Shown here: positions 62,990 to 64,000 of the stretch, one piece after another
Layout of the letters: each line of letters opens with the position of its first letter
How positions within the stretch are numbered: the first letter of the stretch is position 1
NCBI RefSeq assembly: GCF_004794515.1
Contig: NZ_SSDF01000065.1
Span: forward strand, 1 to 64,000
DNA from: Microbacterium sp. A20
GTDB taxonomy: Bacteria > Actinomycetota > Actinomycetes > Actinomycetales > Microbacteriaceae
Length of the DNA stretch: 64,000 nt
Direction: 5' to 3'
The notes under the pieces: model-generated
The model's database searches: none
What the model was told of the DNA's origin: nothing
What the model saw: only the letters and a program-made list of their open reading frames with translations
Program-made: the position numbers and the translations under genes

Positions 62990-64000
62990 ATGACGGGGAC
63001 CGAGAAGAAGCTGCGCGCCGTCGTGACGGTGCCGCTGCGGGAAGACCTGTGCCGGCTCATCGAAGAGCTCGAGCCTCGCGTCGAGGTGGTCCGCGATCAC
63101 TCGCTCCTCCCGCCGATGCGTGGACCTGCCGACTGGTCCGGCGACCCGGACTTCACGCGCACCGCGAGCGAGCAGCAGGCCTTCGACGAACTGGTCGACT
63201 CCGCCGACGTGCTCTTCGGCATTCCCGATGTGGATGCCGCGGCGCTGGCCCGCACGGTGGCGGCGAATCCCCGCCTGCGCTGGGTCATGACGACGGCAGC
63301 CGGCGGCGGGGCCGCGATCAAGGCCGCAGAGCTGGAGCGTGCGGACCTCGACCGGATCGTGTTCACCACCAGTGCCGGCGTGCACGGGGGTCCTCTGGCC
63401 GAATTCGCGGTCTTCGGGGTGATGGCGGGCGCGAAGAACCTCCCTCGGCTCCTCGCCGATCAGAGCAGCCGCACGTGGCCCGACCGCTGGGAGATGCGTC
63501 AGCTCGACGAGATGACCGTGCTGATCGTCGGTCTCGGCGGCATCGGTTCGGAGTGCGCGCGGCGCTTCCACGCACTCGGTGCCCGAGTCTGGGGCACGAC
63601 CCGGTCGGGGGAGCCGGTCGCCGGCGTCGATCGCCTGGTACGTCTCGACGAGCTGCGCGACGCGGTGTCCCACGTCGATGCGATCGTCGTGACGCTGCCG
63701 GGGACGGCGCAGACCCACCATCTGATCGATGCCGACATCCTCGACGCGGTGAAGCCGGGCGCGATCGTCGCCAACGTCGGCCGCGGCACGGTGATCGACG
63801 AAGCCGCCCTGCTCGCGTCCCTCGACGACGGACGTGTCGCGTTCGCCGCCCTCGATGTCTTCGAGCGTGAGCCGCTCGATGACGCGTCGCCCCTGTGGAC
63901 GCATCCGAACGTGCTCGTGAGCCCGCACACGGCCGCGCTCAGCTCGAAAGAGGAGGAGCGGATCGCGCGTCGCTTCGCCGAGAATGCGGCGCGCCTGCTC
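62990..64000 (+). CDS. D-2-hydroxyacid dehydrogenase, 3' end outside the window
   Basis: 337 codons present from ATG 62990, with no stop before the window edge. I translated it by hand. NAD-binding glycine loop VGLGGIGSECARRF, then VNVGRGTVIDEAALL as NVGRGTVIDE, ALDVFEREPLDD and the C-terminal His region HPNVLVSPHTAAL, typical of the phosphoglycerate/formate dehydrogenase-like family. AGGAAGGG precedes the ATG. Divergent from the beta-hydroxyacid dehydrogenase gene. Probably nearly complete, since relatives are about 310-350 residues. Confidence 0.85.
   Translation, partial: MTGTEKKLRAVVTVPLREDLCRLIEELEPRVEVVRDHSLLPPMRGPADWSGDPDFTRTASEQQAFDELVDSADVLFGIPDVDAAALARTVAANPRLRWVMTTAAGGGAAIKAAELERADLDRIVFTTSAGVHGGPLAEFAVFGVMAGAKNLPRLLADQSSRTWPDRWEMRQLDEMTVLIVGLGGIGSECARRFHALGARVWGTTRSGEPVAGVDRLVRLDELRDAVSHVDAIVVTLPGTAQTHHLIDADILDAVKPGAIVANVGRGTVIDEAALLASLDDGRVAFAALDVFEREPLDDASPLWTHPNVLVSPHTAALSSKEEERIARRFAENAARLL

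Overview
High-GC actinobacterial chromosome. Heavy G/C third-position use, very frequent GCATCC/GGATGC words, GTG starts and a DUF222-HNH endonuclease fit Microbacteriaceae; Microbacterium is my best guess, not proven. No rRNA, phage or insertion sequence was seen; the one tRNA is tRNA-Gln(UUG). Region 1 (1-17473, all on the minus strand) reads as a D-amino-acid/D-peptide salvage block: N-acyl-D-aminoacylase, two signal-less beta-lactamase-fold hydrolases, an oligopeptide ABC transporter with a fused permease-ATPase, a fusion of an S9 peptidase with a beta-lactamase-fold domain, then three overlapping genes (M20 deacylase, GNAT acyltransferase, N-acylamino acid racemase) matching the known succinyl-dependent D-to-L amino acid conversion route, with a PucR-type regulator at the left edge. 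Region 2 (17656-22954): LacI regulator and an MmsAB/ChvE-type monosaccharide transporter with palindromic operator candidates and a terminator. Region 3 (22962-35794): mostly housekeeping or single genes (P-loop kinase-like protein, DUF222-HNH protein, spermidine-synthase-like protein, Uup-like ABC-F, NhaP-type antiporter, methionine importer metQ-metNI, RNA pseudouridine synthase, an RsrR-like redox regulator with its divergent NmrA-like partner, MarR and GNAT proteins). Region 4 (35920-38465): tRNA-Gln, glmU, prs. Region 5 (38559-41518): a compact flavin electron-transfer module (FMN-binding lipoprotein, ApbE, RnfD/NqrB-like membrane domain fused to a ferredoxin-reductase-like domain). Region 6 (41519-42805): low-complexity CCGTC tract, then a DUF559-type nuclease gene bracketed by two 82-bp direct repeats, each able to form a nested hairpin; it lies between two convergent genes and looks like an inserted cassette. 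Region 7 (42806-45063): OmpR-type two-component system with helically phased repeats upstream. Region 8 (45139-64000): a carbohydrate and sugar-acid catabolic region: acetyl-xylan-esterase-like enzyme, a large Tat-exported protein with a golvesin-like C terminus, mandelate-racemase-type dehydratase, IclR regulator, sugar ABC importer, SDR dehydrogenase, DHDPS-family lyase, SMP-30 lactonase, KDPG-type aldolase, flavoprotein oxidase, 6-phosphogluconate dehydrogenase and two more dehydrogenases. Three promoter regions here (46192, 52464, 57499) share sequence in the same register, suggesting common control. There is no gene-free stretch above 300 bases; the largest, 41519-41808, holds the CCGTC tract and the left 82-bp repeat.
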